Assembly: GCA_910576325.1 (NCBI GenBank)
Contig: CAJTIM010000004.1
Location: forward strand, 175,393 to 239,392
Direction of reading: 5' to 3'
Source: Clostridia bacterium
GTDB lineage: Bacteria; Bacillota; Clostridia; Lachnospirales; Lachnospiraceae
DNA length: 64,000 bases
Shown here: piece after piece, positions 42,118 to 51,681 of the stretch
Position numbering within the stretch: the first letter of the stretch is position 1
Layout of the letters: each line of letters begins with the position of its first letter
Notes under the pieces: model-generated
Seen by the model: the letters and a program-made list of their open reading frames with translations, nothing else
Told to the model about the DNA's origin: nothing
Databases searched by the model: none
Position numbers and translations under genes: made by a program

Positions 42118-44153
42118 CAGGCGGTTTCAAGAGAAATATTCCAAAAGGGGAGCTGCTTTTATTCCTTTTTATGGCAGGCTTTGGCCTTTTGAAGCAGTTT
42201 CTTGTGTATAATCTGCCTATTATGGCAGTGCCAAAGGGGATTCACGACGACTGGATCATGGTGCATCTTGCGGAGACGCTGAGAAACGGACAGTGGCTCG
42301 GAGAATACAGCGATCTTACGCTCACGAAGGGGATGTTTTTCCCCCTGTATCTGGCGCTGTGCAATTTTCTTCACCTGTCTTACCTGAATGTGACAGCCCT
42401 GTGGTATACCGTGAGCTGCATGCTCTTTGTCTATGGCCTGCGTCCTCTTTTAAAGAAGGCGCAGGCTATGGGTCTTTTGTATCTGGCGCTGCTGTGGAAT
42501 CCGGTTTCCTATTCGGTGCAGGCGTTTCAGCGTGTGTACCGGAACAGTATTTCCTATATTCAGGTGCTTCTGATCTTCGGCGGATTTCTGGCGCTCTATC
42601 TGCGGAGAAAGGAGCCTCTGAAAAAGCAGATACTCTGGGTGCTGACAGCAGCTCTGGGAACGGTGAGTTTTTTTTATACCCGGGAGGATGCCATCTGGGT
42701 GGCGCCCTTCCTGTTTGTATTTCTGGCGGTTTATCTGGGAAATGTCATCTGTCTTTTTAAACAGACAGGGGAGAGGCGGTATATTGGAAAAGGGCTTCTG
42801 GTTCTGGCGCCCTTTTTGTGCCTGTGGCTGACAGGGCAGCTGATAGCCGCCCAAAATGAAGCGCATTACGGAATCCGTACCGCCAATGAACTGCAGGACA
42901 GCGGCTTTGCCGAAATGTACAAAAGTATGATGGCGGTAAAGCCCGAGGAAGATATTCCGGGCGTAACCCTGACCAGGGAAAAAATTGCCCGCATGTGCGA
43001 TGCCTGTCCTACATTAAAGAAACTGGAGCCTTACTTTGACAGCAGCAGGGAGTATTGGGCCGGGCCGGAAGGAGACGCGGATACCTGGGAGGTCCGGGAC
43101 GGATGGGTGTTCTGGATTGTGCGGACGGCTCTTGCGCAGGCCGGATATTATGAAAACGGCGCGGCGGCCAATGACATCTGCCTGCAGATTCGCGATGAAC
43201 TGGAAGAGGCTATGGATAAGGGGCTTTTGGAGCGGCAGGCGACAATGCCCTCCACCTATATGTCGCCCTGGCGGGAGGGATATCTGGGGGATTTGTTCGG
43301 CGCTCTGGGAAAAGCCATTGCCTATACTTCCACCTATGAGGAAATGGAAACCCTTGTGTATCTTTACAGCGAGCCGGATGAGAACGGAGGAAATCTGCTT
43401 TTTGAGCGGATAACCGGGGATAAGACGGTATGGCATGAGTCCAATCTGATAGAACTGGCAGGCTGGTATGCGGTTTACGAGGGAATGGAGCATGTGACCC
43501 TGCAGGCTGAAACGGCAGAGGGCGAGGTCATAGAAAGAGCGGAATTTCTGGAGAGCGGGGATATTGCCGCTTATCTGGAGGGGCAGGGAAAAACGGTGCC
43601 GGGAGCGGAGAAGTGCCGTTTTCACCTGAAGCTGTATGTGGAGGACAAGGCTCAGCCGGTTTATCTGAAATCCTACCGGGATGGGAGGCTTCTGGATACC
43701 TATGAATTGGGGACAACCACGGAGGGCTTTGAGACAGAGAGCGCCCGTCTGAATCTGGACTGGTACTGGGATGTACCGGAGCGGCACGGATTGCTGGCGG
43801 ACATTGCCTATAAAGGTGTTATTTTAAATGGAATTCGTCAGATTTATCATTACAGCGGAGGGGTGCTTGCGGTTCTTGGCTTTGGAGCCTGGCTGTTTTT
43901 GAGCGCAGGGCTCTTGAAAGGCGTATGGCTCGGCGTGTTTCGGAAAAAGAAAGTGGCAACCGGGCAGTCCATAGATGAGTGGCTTGTGCTTACATCCCTG
44001 CTGTTCAGTTATCTGGTGCTGCTTGGAGGGATTTCTTATTCGGAGATCTCTGGGTGGAATGCTATTTTGTACTGGTATCTGTCAGGAGCTTATCCGGTGA
44101 TGATTGCCTTTGAGGTTTTGGCGGTAATGTTTGGAGCAAGGAGACTGAGATAG
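42114..44153 (+). CDS. Large polytopic membrane protein, possibly GT-C-like
   Basis: 679 residues, not firmly recognised. About nine or ten membrane segments lie in the first 260 residues and two at the end (about 580-600 and 620-675), with a soluble region of about 300 residues between them. An acidic HDDW motif near residue 44, in the first extracellular loop, resembles the catalytic acidic pair of GT-C glycosyltransferases. It overlaps cdd by 4 bp and precedes the adenosine deaminase by 9 bp. Function is unknown; a cell-envelope glycosyltransferase is one possibility. Confidence 0.6.
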   Translation: MTGGFKRNIPKGELLLFLFMAGFGLLKQFLVYNLPIMAVPKGIHDDWIMVHLAETLRNGQWLGEYSDLTLTKGMFFPLYLALCNFLHLSYLNVTALWYTVSCMLFVYGLRPLLKKAQAMGLLYLALLWNPVSYSVQAFQRVYRNSISYIQVLLIFGGFLALYLRRKEPLKKQILWVLTAALGTVSFFYTREDAIWVAPFLFVFLAVYLGNVICLFKQTGERRYIGKGLLVLAPFLCLWLTGQLIAAQNEAHYGIRTANELQDSGFAEMYKSMMAVKPEEDIPGVTLTREKIARMCDACPTLKKLEPYFDSSREYWAGPEGDADTWEVRDGWVFWIVRTALAQAGYYENGAAANDICLQIRDELEEAMDKGLLERQATMPSTYMSPWREGYLGDLFGALGKAIAYTSTYEEMETLVYLYSEPDENGGNLLFERITGDKTVWHESNLIELAGWYAVYEGMEHVTLQAETAEGEVIERAEFLESGDIAAYLEGQGKTVPGAEKCRFHLKLYVEDKAQPVYLKSYRDGRLLDTYELGTTTEGFETESARLNLDWYWDVPERHGLLADIAYKGVILNGIRQIYHYSGGVLAVLGFGAWLFLSAGLLKGVWLGVFRKKKVATGQSIDEWLVLTSLLFSYLVLLGGISYSEISGWNAILYWYLSGAYPVMIAFEVLAVMFGARRLR

Positions 44154-44162
44154 GAGAAAACT

Positions 44163-45146
44163 ATGATTGATTTACATCTGCATTTTGACGGTTCCCTGCT
44201 TCCCCGAACCATTCTGGAGCTGGCAGGAGAACAGCAGCTTTCCCTTCCGGCAGAAGAGCCGGATGAGCTGAAGCTGTTTTTGACGGCGCCAGAGGATTGC
44301 GGAAGCTTAAATGAATATCTGGAAAAGTTTGATTTGCCCTTGCTGGTACTTCAGACAAAGGAAGGGATTCGTAAGGCAATGTATACGCTGCTCAGTTCTT
44401 TGAAGGAACAGGGAATGCTGTATGCGGAGCTGCGCTTTGCGCCCCAGTCCCATCTTCGGAAAGGATTAACGCAGGAGGATGCGGTGAAAGCGGCGATTTT
44501 GGGAATGCAGGAGGCCGCCGCAGGCTCGTTCTTTATGGCAAAGCTGATTCTCTGCTGTATGCGGGGGGCGGATAATAAGGAAGCCAACAAAAGGACGGTT
44601 GAGACGGCGGCAAAGTTCCTGGGACGCGGTGTGGCGGCGGTGGATCTGGCGGGGGCCGAAGCGCTTTTTCCCACGGCAGATTATGAAGAGCTGTTTGCAT
44701 ATGCAAAAAAACTGGGTGTTTCCTATACCATTCATGCGGGGGAAGCTGACGGACCGGAGAGTATAGAGGCCGCATTGAGGTTTGGGGCGGCCCGCATCGG
44801 GCATGGGGTCCGGGCAAATGAGGATGCGGGACTGTTAGAACAGCTAAAGGAGAGGCAGATTCCTCTGGAAATGTGCCCGACCAGTAATGTTCAGACAAAA
44901 GCCGTGAAGAGCTTCTCGGAGCATCCGATTCTTGCATATCTGCGTTCGGGGCTGAAGGTGACGGTGAATACGGATAATATGACAGTTTCGGATACTACCA
45001 TAGAGAGGGAGTACCGAAGACTTGAAGAAGAACTGGGGATGACAAAGGAAGAGAAAAAGCTTTTGCTCTTCAATGCCGCAGATGCAGCCTTTCTGACAGA
45101 GGAAGAGCGTGGGCGGATGAAAGATGTAATTGGACGGATTCTGTAA
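44163..45146 (+). CDS. add: Adenosine deaminase family protein
   Basis: 327 residues. Zinc motif DLHLHFDGSL at the N-terminus, HAGEADGP near residue 196, RIGHGVR, and NTDNMTVSDT where most members have NTDDP. It deaminates adenosine to inosine. AGGAG precedes the start. With cdd upstream it forms a purine/pyrimidine nucleoside salvage set. Slight departure at the last metal motif leaves substrate range open. Confidence 0.88.
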   Translation: MIDLHLHFDGSLLPRTILELAGEQQLSLPAEEPDELKLFLTAPEDCGSLNEYLEKFDLPLLVLQTKEGIRKAMYTLLSSLKEQGMLYAELRFAPQSHLRKGLTQEDAVKAAILGMQEAAAGSFFMAKLILCCMRGADNKEANKRTVETAAKFLGRGVAAVDLAGAEALFPTADYEELFAYAKKLGVSYTIHAGEADGPESIEAALRFGAARIGHGVRANEDAGLLEQLKERQIPLEMCPTSNVQTKAVKSFSEHPILAYLRSGLKVTVNTDNMTVSDTTIEREYRRLEEELGMTKEEKKLLLFNAADAAFLTEEERGRMKDVIGRIL

Positions 45147-45161
45147 AGAGTTCAGATTCGG

Positions 45162-45276
45162 ACAGGGAGCTGCCGCAATAAGGATTAGGGATACAGGATA
45201 TAGCAGTATTTATTATCAGGCAAATACTACTATATCCTGTATCCATTTTCTTAGTGCGGCAGCCCCCTGTTTTTTG
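45162..45276. repeat. Long near-perfect palindrome with U-tract end
   Basis: Arms 45162-45211 and 45222-45270 pair almost throughout (about 50 nt each, few mismatches) around a 10-nt loop. The arm ends are ACAGGG-GCTGCCGCA and inner GGATACAGGATATAG. A TTTTTT run follows on the plus strand. It can end the add transcript, but it is far longer than a normal terminator and may be a MITE/REP-like element. The ATATCCTGT sequence also occurs in the palindrome at 48412-48499. Confidence 0.8.
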
Positions 45277-45308
45277 TATGAAAAAGTTCCTTCAACGGCA
45301 TAAAGATT

Positions 45309-47705
45309 TTACTGGGAATGTATCACATCCGTAACGGACATCCGCCGGATCTGCCTGGCCGGGCCCAGAATGGCCGCCCCGGAAGCCAGTGTCACCACAA
45401 GGAGAATGAGAGCCAAAGCTCCGTAAGGAACCGTCCAGGGAGTTCCCCAGCGTGCGGTCACCAGCCGGCCGTACAGGAACCGGTGGATTGGCAGGCCGAA
45501 AGCACATCCAAGCATGCAGCCAAAGAGTGCATAGGCGGCAGCCTCCGCGCCGAGCATTTTTGTAAGCTGTCCGCAGCTCATTCCAATGGCCCTCATAGCC
45601 CCATACTGCCGCATCCGCGCGGAGGTGTTCATGGAAATGCTGTTGACGATATGAAGGCAGGCAATAAGCACAATTACCGTGAGAAAGCCGTATAAGAATA
45701 AAGCAAAGGCCCAGTAAGCGCCCCGGGAATCCCGGTTGCTGAGACGCTGATCCGAAAACAGCACCTCATCACCGGCCAGCTTTCGAATGTAGTTCACATC
45801 CGCATCATCGGCACGGCGGGTTAGCTGGATGTCAAGGATCGTGTACCCGTTTTCACCGGTCAGCCGCCGAAAGGTGTCTTCGGAGCAGATCAGTCTCTCG
45901 GCATCCGCTGCCCCGTCAAAGGGGCAGTGGGACAAGAGCCCCGCTACGGTCACGTCTCCCAGAGAGGTGTGAACAACCTCGCCGACCTCTAAGGACGGTC
46001 CGGCAGCGTCATGTACGGCCAGTACATAATTTCCGTCCTCTGTGATTTTGGACAGATCTCCCTCCAGAAGATAATGGGATTCCTCCGCCCAGTTAAGCTG
46101 CTGGAGATCATAAGAGAGCAGCATGGCCTGTTTCCTCTCATTTTGGCTCTCCACAGGTACGTCGTAAGAAAAGGCTCTTCCGTAGACACGCTTCACACCG
46201 GGACATCCGGCAATCCTATCCGCAAGCCGGGCATCCAGAGAGCAGGAGGAATCCGGGCTTACGACGGACAGATCCGGCGTGTAGGGACGCAGGGGTGTGA
46301 TGGCGTGATTCATAAAAGCCGTGGCCGCAAAAAATGAAAGAAAGAGAATGATACTTAAGGCAAAGGAAAAGGACATCAGAAGAAAATTCTTTTTCCGGTG
46401 GAGGGCATGCCAGACTCCCAGAAATGTTTCCACATGGAGGGACGGAATGTTTCCCTGCCTGTAGGACCTGCCGGCAAGCCGGCCGCCCTGCCTTCTCTTG
46501 AACCAAAAACCCGCGATCGGCGTTTCCCCATTGCCTGTAACTGCCGTGACCGGGGACACCCCTGCGGCCTTTTTTGCCGGGGAACGGGCAGCAAGAAGTA
46601 CGGTAACCAGTCCCACAAGAGTGCCGGCCAGGATGCCGGGCAGACTGATGCCGAAGACAGGCATATCGGAGAAATACATGGAGCTCAGGTATCTGAGAGC
46701 TCCGCAAAGTCCCCAGATAGTGACAACAGAGAGAAGAACTCCTGCTGGAATGGCGGTTTTGCACCAATTCAGAGCTTCCAGGCGTACAAAGCGGCGGATC
46801 TGCCGGCTGTCCGCTCCCAGACAGCGGAGAAGGCCGAAAAATTCCGTCCTCTGGGCGATATTGCTGTTCATGCTGCTGGCAACCATAAGAACGCCGGCAG
46901 TCAGAACCAGGAGAAACAAAACGCCTGCAACCAGATACAGTCCGGTCATATAGGAGTCATTACTGAAGCCCATAAGACCCAGAAGTGCCGTGTTTTCGCT
47001 TATTTGTTCTTCTGACAGCCTGAACTGCGCCTGAATATCCTTTATGGCATTCCGGATATTGCAGCGCCCGGAGAATTGGATGTAGTAGACCATATCCGCA
47101 TCCTCTGCCGTATCATGGATGGAGTGATACAGGGATTGGAAGGAGGAAAGGGGAAGAAAGGCAATGACAGCATCGGCCTTCATAGCCGCCTCGTTATCCA
47201 TTCCAAAGCCTGATATCCGATAGGACAGGGAATCCCCCTCCGGGGTTTGGAGGGTAATGGAGTCTCCCAGCTCTGCACCCAGCATTTCTTTGGAAGCATT
47301 GGTCAGGATGATTTGCTGTTCCGTTTCCGGAAATGCTCCTTCTGTTAAATCATATTCCATCAGGGTGAGCATAGAGGGCTCGATTCCGCATACGGCGGTT
47401 CGCTTTCCGCTGATGAAATAGTCCTCCTTCAGCCGGTAATTCAGCACATTGTACCAAGAGGAAACGGCCACATCCGGACGCCGGGCGATGATGGCGGCAT
47501 CCTCATCCGAAAGATCCTTTATCTGGATGTGCCAGTTGCCGTAACGGGTGATGGCCTGGAGCCTTTGGCTGCGAAGCTCCATATCTGCCATTCCGAAGAC
47601 AGCGGTTACCAGAAAGACGGAAAATATGATGCATAGAAGGGTCATGCGGTTTTGCTTTCTGTGAACCCTTGCATAGGCGGGAATCAGACTAAGATAGCTT
47701 TTCAT
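45309..47705 (-). CDS. ABC transporter permease, FtsX/MacB type
   Basis: 798 residues with an N-terminal membrane segment, a large extracytoplasmic region, three membrane segments near residues 258-360, a second extracytoplasmic region and three C-terminal segments: two FtsX-like units. Such permeases export peptides or lipids or act in resistance. It overlaps the ATPase gene by 17 bp and lies downstream of a sensor kinase/regulator pair. The target molecule is unknown; antimicrobial-peptide response is a common role for this arrangement. Confidence 0.88.
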   Translation of the reverse strand: MKSYLSLIPAYARVHRKQNRMTLLCIIFSVFLVTAVFGMADMELRSQRLQAITRYGNWHIQIKDLSDEDAAIIARRPDVAVSSWYNVLNYRLKEDYFISGKRTAVCGIEPSMLTLMEYDLTEGAFPETEQQIILTNASKEMLGAELGDSITLQTPEGDSLSYRISGFGMDNEAAMKADAVIAFLPLSSFQSLYHSIHDTAEDADMVYYIQFSGRCNIRNAIKDIQAQFRLSEEQISENTALLGLMGFSNDSYMTGLYLVAGVLFLLVLTAGVLMVASSMNSNIAQRTEFFGLLRCLGADSRQIRRFVRLEALNWCKTAIPAGVLLSVVTIWGLCGALRYLSSMYFSDMPVFGISLPGILAGTLVGLVTVLLAARSPAKKAAGVSPVTAVTGNGETPIAGFWFKRRQGGRLAGRSYRQGNIPSLHVETFLGVWHALHRKKNFLLMSFSFALSIILFLSFFAATAFMNHAITPLRPYTPDLSVVSPDSSCSLDARLADRIAGCPGVKRVYGRAFSYDVPVESQNERKQAMLLSYDLQQLNWAEESHYLLEGDLSKITEDGNYVLAVHDAAGPSLEVGEVVHTSLGDVTVAGLLSHCPFDGAADAERLICSEDTFRRLTGENGYTILDIQLTRRADDADVNYIRKLAGDEVLFSDQRLSNRDSRGAYWAFALFLYGFLTVIVLIACLHIVNSISMNTSARMRQYGAMRAIGMSCGQLTKMLGAEAAAYALFGCMLGCAFGLPIHRFLYGRLVTARWGTPWTVPYGALALILLVVTLASGAAILGPARQIRRMSVTDVIHSQ

Positions 47706-48384
47706 CAGGACGCCCTCCCAAATCTGTTAAATTGCCGTCAGATACCCGGAGAACCCGATCCGCATAAGCGGTGAGTCCCGTGTTGTGAGTTATCATCAGA
47801 ACGGTCTGCCGGTAGTGGTGGGCAGCCCGGGTCAGGAGCTCCATAACCTCCTGGCTGCTTTTGGAATCCAGATTGCCCGTTGGCTCGTCGGCCAGAATCA
47901 GCATGGGGTTGTGAATCAATGCCCGGCCGATGGCGGTTCGCTGCTGCTGGCCGCCGGAGAGCTGGCTTGGCAGATGGTTCCGCCGCCCGGTAAGCCCAAG
48001 AATGGCCAGCAGCTCATTTACCCGTTCCATATTCGGCTTTTGGTAATCCAGAAGAAGGGGAAACATGATATTCTGTTCCACCGTCAGCTCCGGAATCAGC
48101 TGAAAGGATTGAAAGATAAAGCCGATGTTTCTCCGGCGGAAGATGGTCCGCTCCTGCTCCTTCATAGAAAATAATTCCCGGCCGCTTAAGAAGACCTGGC
48201 CGGAGGTGGGATTGTCAAGTCCGCCGATCAGGTTCAAAAGTGTTGTTTTGCCGCTTCCGGATTCACCCACAATAGCGGTGAACTCACTTTTTTGCATGGA
48301 AAAGGAAGCGTCCTTGAGGGCGTTTACACTGCTTTCACCAAAGCCGTAGGTTTTGCATAAATGCCGTACGTTTAAAATGTCCAA
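47689..48384 (-). CDS. ABC transporter ATP-binding protein (LolD/MacB type)
   Basis: 231 residues. Walker [10 protein letters not shown], signature [10 protein letters not shown], Walker [13 protein letters not shown], all intact. Partner of the FtsX-type permease. The start codon is TTG at 48384, 9 nt after GGAGG; no better ATG is in frame. The palindrome at 48412-48499 lies in its upstream region. Confidence 0.9.
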   Translation of the reverse strand: MDILNVRHLCKTYGFGESSVNALKDASFSMQKSEFTAIVGESGSGKTTLLNLIGGLDNPTSGQVFLSGRELFSMKEQERTIFRRRNIGFIFQSFQLIPELTVEQNIMFPLLLDYQKPNMERVNELLAILGLTGRRNHLPSQLSGGQQQRTAIGRALIHNPMLILADEPTGNLDSKSSQEVMELLTRAAHHYRQTVLMITHNTGLTAYADRVLRVSDGNLTDLGGRPDEKLS

Positions 48385-48411
48385 GGTAAGAATCCTCCGT
48401 TTCAGTTCCGC

Positions 48412-48499
48412 AATATCCTGTCAGCACACTTTTGTATAAATCAATTTCCGGCCGCAAATGCATACGTCAGTAAATTGATTTGTGCACTGACAGGATATT
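48412..48499. repeat. Palindrome upstream of the ABC ATPase gene
   Basis: Arms starting AATATCCTGTCAG (48412-48424) and ending CTGACAGGATATT (to 48499), with a second pair AAATCAATTT / AAATTGATTT inside and a short bulge. Total 88 bp. With the palindrome at 45162-45276 it brackets the ABC pair and shares ATATCCTGT. Possibly a mobile palindromic element or an operator/attenuator region for the exporter. Confidence 0.7.
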
Positions 48500-48631
48500 A
48501 CTGTTTTAAGTTAAAGCGTAAAGCTGCTTCGGCACACATATCATGAGAGAAGCTTTACTATCTAACAAAATAGCACAGGAAGCTTACAATCAGATGAATT
48601 TCACCTTACGGTTTTGTAAGACAAAAGAGCT

Positions 48632-49876
48632 TTATGAAGAGGTATCTTTCAATGCGCGGGGAAGGCTGAGCGTGAAGACGGCTCCCATGCCCGGACTGCT
48701 TTGTACGAAGATGCTTCCTCCCTGCCCCTTTGCAATCGCCCTGGCAAGGGGAAGTCCAAGTCCTGTGCCGGAGGTTTGGCAGGCGGTTTGGCTGCGGTAA
48801 AAGCGCTTGAAAATGTGGTGCAGATCCTCCGGAGAGATTCCGGCTCCGTTGTCCCTGATTTGAATCCGGGTTTCTAAGGGGGTCTCTTCCTTATGAATTT
48901 CGATCCTTTTGCCCGGGGAGGTGTGATCCAAAGCATTTTTGAGGATATTTCCGATGGCTTCTATGGTCCATATGGGATCGCAGTAGATTTCCCCCTCCGG
49001 GGCCTCCAAAAACAGGATCTCCTTTTCCTCCTGACTGGCCCGGAGGGTAAGGGGCTCCAAAGCGGCATTCAGAATCTCCGAAACGGGACAAAAGACTTTT
49101 TGAAAGGTGATACCGCCGATATCCAGACGGGCGATTTTTAAGAGAGACAGAATCAGGGACTTCATCCGCTCAATGGAAGCATCGGACTTTCTGGCAAAGG
49201 TCTGAATGATTTCCGGACACTCCGGCTCCTTTAGAATAATTTCGTTGTACATGGAGAGTGCGGCCAGGGGCGTTTTCAACTGATGGGAAATGTCGGAAAT
49301 GGTGCTTTTCAGAAATTCCTTTGCCTCATGCTCTGCCTCCTGTCCGGCTTTCAGCGCTCCGGCCATGTGGTTGATTTCACCAAACAGGCGGTAAAGGCTT
49401 CCCTCCTCGGATTCAGGGAGAGAAGCGTCAAAGGACCCTTTTGCATAACCGCCCACAATTTCGGCGGCTCTATGGTACAGGCGTTCTTCCTCAGATAGAA
49501 AATGAATCATTATGAGGAACAGAATGCAAAAAGAAAGCAGGAGGATGAAGAGGGGAAAAAGAAAAGTACCCTGCCTGTAGGAGGATACGGAGGAAAGAAG
49601 CGACAGGTCCGTATTCTCGCAGATTCCCAGACGGTTTAGAAGGCGGATGCCTTCCTCTCCGGCTTCGGCGGCGCTTAAGGCCCTGGCCACAAGCTCTTCC
49701 GGAACCTCCTGCTCCAATAAGGAAGCGGCTATGGCTCTTTCCCGGTTGAGCAAAAGCTGCCATGCCGCATGATTCTGACGGGAGATAACTGTCAGAGTCA
49801 GGAAAAGTGTCAAAAGAAAGGTAAGGAGAACGGATAACATTAGTTTTTTCACACGGGCTTCCCGAACAATACTCAT
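48632..49876 (-). CDS. Sensor histidine kinase
   Basis: 414 residues. Two membrane helices (about 9-29 and 106-130) enclose a short external loop of about 75 residues. Then comes a linker, the H-box SDISHQLKTPLAAL, N-box NILKNALDHTSPG and ATP-binding DNGAGI and GTGLGLP. It autophosphorylates and passes phosphate to the regulator, whose stop codon overlaps its ATG (ATGA). Likely senses the envelope stress handled by the downstream ABC exporter. Confidence 0.92.
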   Translation of the reverse strand: MSIVREARVKKLMLSVLLTFLLTLFLTLTVISRQNHAAWQLLLNRERAIAASLLEQEVPEELVARALSAAEAGEEGIRLLNRLGICENTDLSLLSSVSSYRQGTFLFPLFILLLSFCILFLIMIHFLSEEERLYHRAAEIVGGYAKGSFDASLPESEEGSLYRLFGEINHMAGALKAGQEAEHEAKEFLKSTISDISHQLKTPLAALSMYNEIILKEPECPEIIQTFARKSDASIERMKSLILSLLKIARLDIGGITFQKVFCPVSEILNAALEPLTLRASQEEKEILFLEAPEGEIYCDPIWTIEAIGNILKNALDHTSPGKRIEIHKEETPLETRIQIRDNGAGISPEDLHHIFKRFYRSQTACQTSGTGLGLPLARAIAKGQGGSIFVQSSPGMGAVFTLSLPRALKDTSS

Positions 49877-50571
49877 GGCTTCACCTCATTCCACTGATAT
49901 CCAAAGCCCCGTACCGTGCTTAGATGTACGGGGTGGGAGGGATCTGTCTCTACCTTTTCCCGTAAGCGCCGGATGTATACGGAAAGTGTATTGTCATCCA
50001 CAAAGCTCCCGCCGCTGTCCCAAAGCTCATCCAGAATCCGGCTCCGGGAGACAACCCGATTGGCGTTGCGGACCAACAGGCTGAGCAGACGGTATTCGGC
50101 GGTGGTAAGCTCCAGAATTTCATTTTTTAAAGAAGCCCGGCTTTGGATAAGGTCGATGAACAGATCGCCGCAGCGGATGACCGGAGTCTTATCCTGCGCA
50201 GAAAGGCCGGCACGACGGAGAAGGGCCCGAATGCGGGAGAGCAGCTCTCCTAACTTGAAGGGCTTGGTGATGTAGTCGTCTCCGCCGCTGTCCAGGCCGC
50301 GGATGATGTTGATTTCTTCGTCGGAGGCTGTTAAAAAGATAATGGGAGTACGGCTGTCTTTTTTTCGCACATGGGTACAGATATCAAAGCCGGTTCCGTC
50401 GGGAAGGGTCACATCCAGAAGAAGGAGATCATAGGAGACATCCCCCTCCAATAAGAATCGGGCCTGGGCTGTGGTTCGGGCTATGTCCGGGGAAAAGCCG
50501 TTTTTTTCCAGGGTGTATTTGAGGCCGTCAATCAGGCTTTCGTCGTCCTCTAAAAGCAGGATACGGATCAT
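49873..50571 (-). CDS. OmpR-family response regulator
   Basis: 232 residues. Receiver domain with phospho-acceptor Asp53 (LLLLDVTLPDG), Thr in FLTAS and Lys in ITKPF; C-terminal winged helix with DDNTLSVYIRRLREKVE. Probably activates the exporter genes. GAAAGGA precedes the start. Upstream lies the terminator of the S1-domain gene. Confidence 0.92.
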   Translation of the reverse strand: MIRILLLEDDESLIDGLKYTLEKNGFSPDIARTTAQARFLLEGDVSYDLLLLDVTLPDGTGFDICTHVRKKDSRTPIIFLTASDEEINIIRGLDSGGDDYITKPFKLGELLSRIRALLRRAGLSAQDKTPVIRCGDLFIDLIQSRASLKNEILELTTAEYRLLSLLVRNANRVVSRSRILDELWDSGGSFVDDNTLSVYIRRLREKVETDPSHPVHLSTVRGFGYQWNEVKP

Positions 50572-50610
50572 TTTGATTTCCTTTCCGGGTGGGAGAGCTG
50601 CTGCATAAAA

Positions 50611-50650
50611 GGAGCTGCCGCAAAGCTCCGTAGCTTATTTTGCGGACAGC
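50611..50650 (-). terminator. Terminator of the S1-domain gene
   Basis: On the minus strand GCTGTCCGCAAA pairs with TTTGCGGCAGC, then TCCTTTTAT. It lies 34 bp after the stop of the S1-domain gene and before the response regulator. Confidence 0.7.
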
Positions 50651-50683
50651 CCCTCCAACAGCAAGTTCAAGTATTTGATACGC

Positions 50684-51589
50684 TTACAGTTTGATATTCT
50701 TAAATAGATCTCCTAAGCTGGTAGTAAGCTCCTCGCTCTTAGGCAGAACTACTTTTTCTTCGCGGATTTCCTCTGCGGCGACATCGTTGAGAGCCTTCAT
50801 GCTTAAAGAAAGCTTGCCGTCCTTGACTGCGATTACTTTTACCTTTACGGTATCGCCTACCTTGAGAACCACATCGGGACTCTTGATGCGCTTTTCGGAG
50901 ATCTGGGATACATGCACAAGACCGGAAAGACCGTCTCCCAGGTCGATGAATGCGCCGTAGGGCTGAATACTCTCTACTTTGCCTTCTGTCACCAGACCGA
51001 TCTCCACATTGGAAATCTTATTCCGGCGTGCCTCGGCCGCTTTTTCCCGCAGGATCTCTCTTGCGGACAGCACAAGCTTTTTCTTTTCCGGGTCTACGGT
51101 GATTACACGCACCTGGATCTCTTTATTTAAGAAATCCTCCAGATTTTCCACATAGCTTAAGGAGAGCTTGGAGGCGGGAATAAAGCCGCGGAGTCCTTCT
51201 ACATAGGCAATCACGCCGGCGTTCACCACGCCGCCTATCTTTACATCCAGAACGGTTTCATTTTCCAGATATTCGGCAGCCTTTTTCCAGGCCATTTCAG
51301 CCGCCGCAGCCTTTCTGGACAGAAGAATGTGCCCTTGTCCGTCGTCGGGGCGAAGAACGGTAGCCGTTACCTCTTCCCCGAGCTGCACGTCGTTTTTAAT
51401 GGAAAATGACGGGTCCTCGGAATAATCCTCCAAACGGATAATGCCTTCGGTGTAATATTTCAGATCCAGAGTTACCTCTGTCTCGGACACGCCGATGACG
51501 GTTCCTGTCAATACGTCTCCTTCCTGTACCTTTCGGAAGGAGGCTTCCAATTCGGTTGCGTAGTCGTCCATAGTCAGTTTTTCTTCCAT
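50684..51589 (-). CDS. S1 RNA-binding domain protein (RpsA-like)
   Basis: 301 residues with three S1 domains, at about 22-90, 108-175 and 195-265; the last contains GAFIDLGDGLSGLVHVSQIS, a strong S1 signature. Short Firmicute RpsA-like proteins of this type bind RNA and may take part in translation or RNA decay. ATG 51589 follows GAGAGGTAAGC. Monocistronic with its own terminator. Confidence 0.88.
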   Translation of the reverse strand: MEEKLTMDDYATELEASFRKVQEGDVLTGTVIGVSETEVTLDLKYYTEGIIRLEDYSEDPSFSIKNDVQLGEEVTATVLRPDDGQGHILLSRKAAAAEMAWKKAAEYLENETVLDVKIGGVVNAGVIAYVEGLRGFIPASKLSLSYVENLEDFLNKEIQVRVITVDPEKKKLVLSAREILREKAAEARRNKISNVEIGLVTEGKVESIQPYGAFIDLGDGLSGLVHVSQISEKRIKSPDVVLKVGDTVKVKVIAVKDGKLSLSMKALNDVAAEEIREEKVVLPKSEELTTSLGDLFKNIKL

Positions 51590-51681
51590 AATGCTTACCT
51601 CTCTTTACTTATATATCTTTATCACACGTGTCCGGTATCCGGTGTCAGAAAAAATGACAGGGACGTCCGTCCGCGAAGGAT

